Source of the DNA: Ignavibacteriota bacterium
GTDB lineage: Bacteria; Bacteroidota; Ignavibacteria; Ignavibacteriales; Ignavibacteriaceae
NCBI GenBank assembly: GCA_013285405.1
Contig: CP053446.1
Coordinates: 3,395,001-3,459,000 of the forward strand
DNA: 64,000 nucleotides
Direction: 5' to 3'
Shown here: piece by piece, positions 62,194-64,000 of the stretch
Position numbering within the stretch: the stretch's first letter is position 1
How the letters are laid out: every line of letters begins with the position of its first letter
Made by a program: the position numbers and the translations under genes
The notes under the pieces: model-generated
Seen by the model: the letters and a program-made list of their open reading frames with translations, nothing else
Database searches by the model: none
Told to the model about the DNA's origin: nothing

Positions 62194-64000
62194 ATGAAGG
62201 CTTTACCAATAATCGTTCTTATCATATTGACTGCAAATTTCTTTCTTGCTGAATCTAAAAAAACTATTCAGAATGAAGATGAACAAACTGATACTTTACG
62301 TTCTATAGAACCCAAAAATCATTTTACACTTGAGAATCAGCTTGTTACTACAATGCTTTCAAGATATCATTACAAAGACTTTACAATTGATGATTCATTG
62401 TCATCAATAATTTTGGATAAGTATTTAAAGAGTCTTGATTATAGTAAAGTTTACTTCTACGAATCGGATATAAGCTCATTTGAAAAAAACAGATATTTAT
62501 TTGATGATTATTTTCTTGATGGAAATGTTCAGCCATTTTTTGATATGTTCAATGTTTATGAAAAAAGGATGCTGGAACGGATGGAATTTGTAGATACAAT
62601 TCTTACTGCAGGATTTGATTTTTCACAAGATGATTCTGTTGAGATAAACAGAGACAGTTCAGATTGGATAGCTTCCACAGAAGAGATGAATAAATTATGG
62701 GAAGGAAGAATTAAAAATGATGCGCTTGCATTACATCTTGCAGGAAGAAGCGACGAAGAAATAAAATCAAATTTAAAAAAGAGATATGATAATTATACAA
62801 GAGCATTGTACCAATACAACAGTGAAGATGTTTTTCAGATTGCAATGGATGCATACACAAGTTCAGTAGACCCGCATACTAATTATTTTTCCCCCGTTAC
62901 TTCTGAAAATTTCAAAATCGATATGAGCCTTTCTCTTGAGGGAATAGGTGCACGACTTATGAGCGAAGATGGTTATACAAAAGTTGTTGAGGTAATTCCC
63001 GGAGGTCCGGCATTTAAATCAAAAGAATTAGCTGTTGATGATAAAATTATTGCTGTGGCTCAGGGAGATACTGGTCAATTCGTTGATGTGATTGGTTGGA
63101 GGATTACTGAAGTTGTTAAACTAATTCGCGGACCAAAAGAAACTACTGTCCGATTACAAATTCTTAGAGCAAAAGCTGGTCTTGATGCCAAACCAGAGGA
63201 AATTAGTCTTGTAAGAGAAAAAGTTAAACTTGAAGATCAGGCTGCCAAGAAAAAAATTATTGAAGTCGAAAATAATGGTTTGAAGTATCGCGTTGGTATA
63301 ATAACCATTCCAAATTTTTACACTGACTTTAACGGAAACCGGAACGGAGATCAAAATTCAAAAAGTACTGTGGTTGATGTTAAAAATCTTTTACAAGAAC
63401 TCAATCAGGAAAAAGTTGATGGAGTCGTTATCGATTTAAGAAATAACGGTGGTGGCGCGCTTTCAGAAGCAATTGATGTTACCGGGTTATTTATTGATAA
63501 AGGACCTGTTGTACAAGTTAAAAATTCTGATGGAATGATTGAAGTTGATTCTGATATGGATCCGTCGTTGATTTACGGAGGTCCACTCGCAGTATTAGTA
63601 AATCGATTCAGTGCTTCGGCTTCAGAAATTTTTGCAGCAGCAATTCAGGACTATCAACGCGGTATTATCGTTGGCGAACAAACTTATGGTAAAGGTACTG
63701 TTCAAAATCTGATTGACTTGAATCAGATTTCCAGAAATTCCGGTAATAAATTTGGACAGCTTAAACTAACAATAGCAAAATATTATCGGATTAATGGTGG
63801 AAGTACACAAAACCTTGGTGTGATTCCCGATATTTCTTTCCCAACTTATTTGGATCCTCAGGAATTTGGTGAAAGTTCACAGACTTCTGCGTTACCCTGG
63901 GATCAGATTGATGCTACAAGCTACAAACTATATAGCAGTTTGAATAAATTAATTCCAAAATTGAAAGAAAATTCTGAAAACCGGACTGAAAAAGATATTG
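62194..64000 (+). CDS. S41 carboxyl-terminal processing protease, Tsp-like (3' end outside window)
   Basis: The frame is open from ATG 62194 (or TTG 62167) to the window's end, about 600 residues. It has a signal sequence (LPIIVLIILTANFFLA) and a long helical Tsp N-terminal region. A PDZ domain follows (LEGIGARLMSEDGYTKVVEV..GGPAFKS), then the S41 catalytic domain with the serine in NRFSASASEIFAAA and the lysine in TYGKGTVQ. It is a periplasmic protease. It follows purB by about 110-135 bases. Confidence 0.9.
   Translation, partial: MKALPIIVLIILTANFFLAESKKTIQNEDEQTDTLRSIEPKNHFTLENQLVTTMLSRYHYKDFTIDDSLSSIILDKYLKSLDYSKVYFYESDISSFEKNRYLFDDYFLDGNVQPFFDMFNVYEKRMLERMEFVDTILTAGFDFSQDDSVEINRDSSDWIASTEEMNKLWEGRIKNDALALHLAGRSDEEIKSNLKKRYDNYTRALYQYNSEDVFQIAMDAYTSSVDPHTNYFSPVTSENFKIDMSLSLEGIGARLMSEDGYTKVVEVIPGGPAFKSKELAVDDKIIAVAQGDTGQFVDVIGWRITEVVKLIRGPKETTVRLQILRAKAGLDAKPEEISLVREKVKLEDQAAKKKIIEVENNGLKYRVGIITIPNFYTDFNGNRNGDQNSKSTVVDVKNLLQELNQEKVDGVVIDLRNNGGGALSEAIDVTGLFIDKGPVVQVKNSDGMIEVDSDMDPSLIYGGPLAVLVNRFSASASEIFAAAIQDYQRGIIVGEQTYGKGTVQNLIDLNQISRNSGNKFGQLKLTIAKYYRINGGSTQNLGVIPDISFPTYLDPQEFGESSQTSALPWDQIDATSYKLYSSLNKLIPKLKENSENRTEKDI

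Overview
The window is AT-rich bacterial DNA (roughly one third G+C by eye). I place it in the Ignavibacteria/Chlorobi side of the Bacteroidota (FCB group). The grounds are C-terminal type IX secretion sorting domains with the NYPNPFNPSTNI core, LolCDE-type and FadL-like envelope genes, a 2-oxoacid:ferredoxin oxidoreductase, and many short palindromic repeats of the kind that fill such genomes. The genus cannot be named from sequence alone.

Layout. 1-5206 (+): operon for an activated ulosonate-type surface sugar (cytidylyltransferase, class-III aminotransferase, SDR, KdsC-like HAD phosphatase, NeuB-like synthase) ending in a membrane hydroxylase. 5268-10811 (-): complete pst phosphate-uptake operon, pstS-porin-pstC-pstA-pstB-phoU, with four PHO-box-like direct repeats before pstS and a one-base frameshift near the end of phoU. 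10986-15181 (-): a DUF3160 T9SS cargo and a FadL-like barrel. 15337-16338: tRNA-Glu with a tandem array on its 3' side, tRNA-His, tRNA-Arg. 16293-22804: a 6.4-kb integrative element bounded by a 51-bp duplication of the 5' half of tRNA-Arg, with integrase, replication initiator, DnaB-like helicase, HNH nuclease and small unknown genes. 22935-36033: tRNA-Pro, LolCDE-like exporter, aminopeptidase, NrnA-like DHH enzyme, korAB, dsbD, a nucleotidyltransferase pair, NAD synthetase. 36315-37723: PspC/LiaF-like stress membrane proteins. 37801-46187: a repeat array, then a type I restriction-modification locus that carries an AbiE toxin-antitoxin pair between hsdM and hsdS. 46359-53270: alkyltransferase-like protein, prfB with its programmed frameshift, AtuA-type genes, a 1.15-kb repeat array, miaA, pcm. 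53599-57572: two T9SS-secreted paralogues with almost identical 3' halves. 57716-58750: tRNA-Gly, tRNA-Cys and a second tRNA-derived array. 58936-64000: plsY, an HtrA protease, purB and an S41 protease that runs off the window.

The most unusual signal is a recurring architecture at five or more unrelated sites. A short palindromic element sits between direct copies of a piece of the neighbouring gene (29 to about 100 bp), so the neighbour stays intact, and the unit is often amplified in tandem. In both the tRNA-Glu and tRNA-Cys arrays the same roughly 22-bp palindromic insert lies at exactly the same point, between TTC and GAA of the T-loop. A REPIN-like pair of palindromes has duplicated the SDR/HAD junction and the first 18 codons of the atuA-like gene. 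A nested palindrome of the same family is inserted in frame inside hsdM. I regard these gene-end-capturing palindromic arrays, together with the small tRNA-Arg element, as the best candidates for something undescribed.
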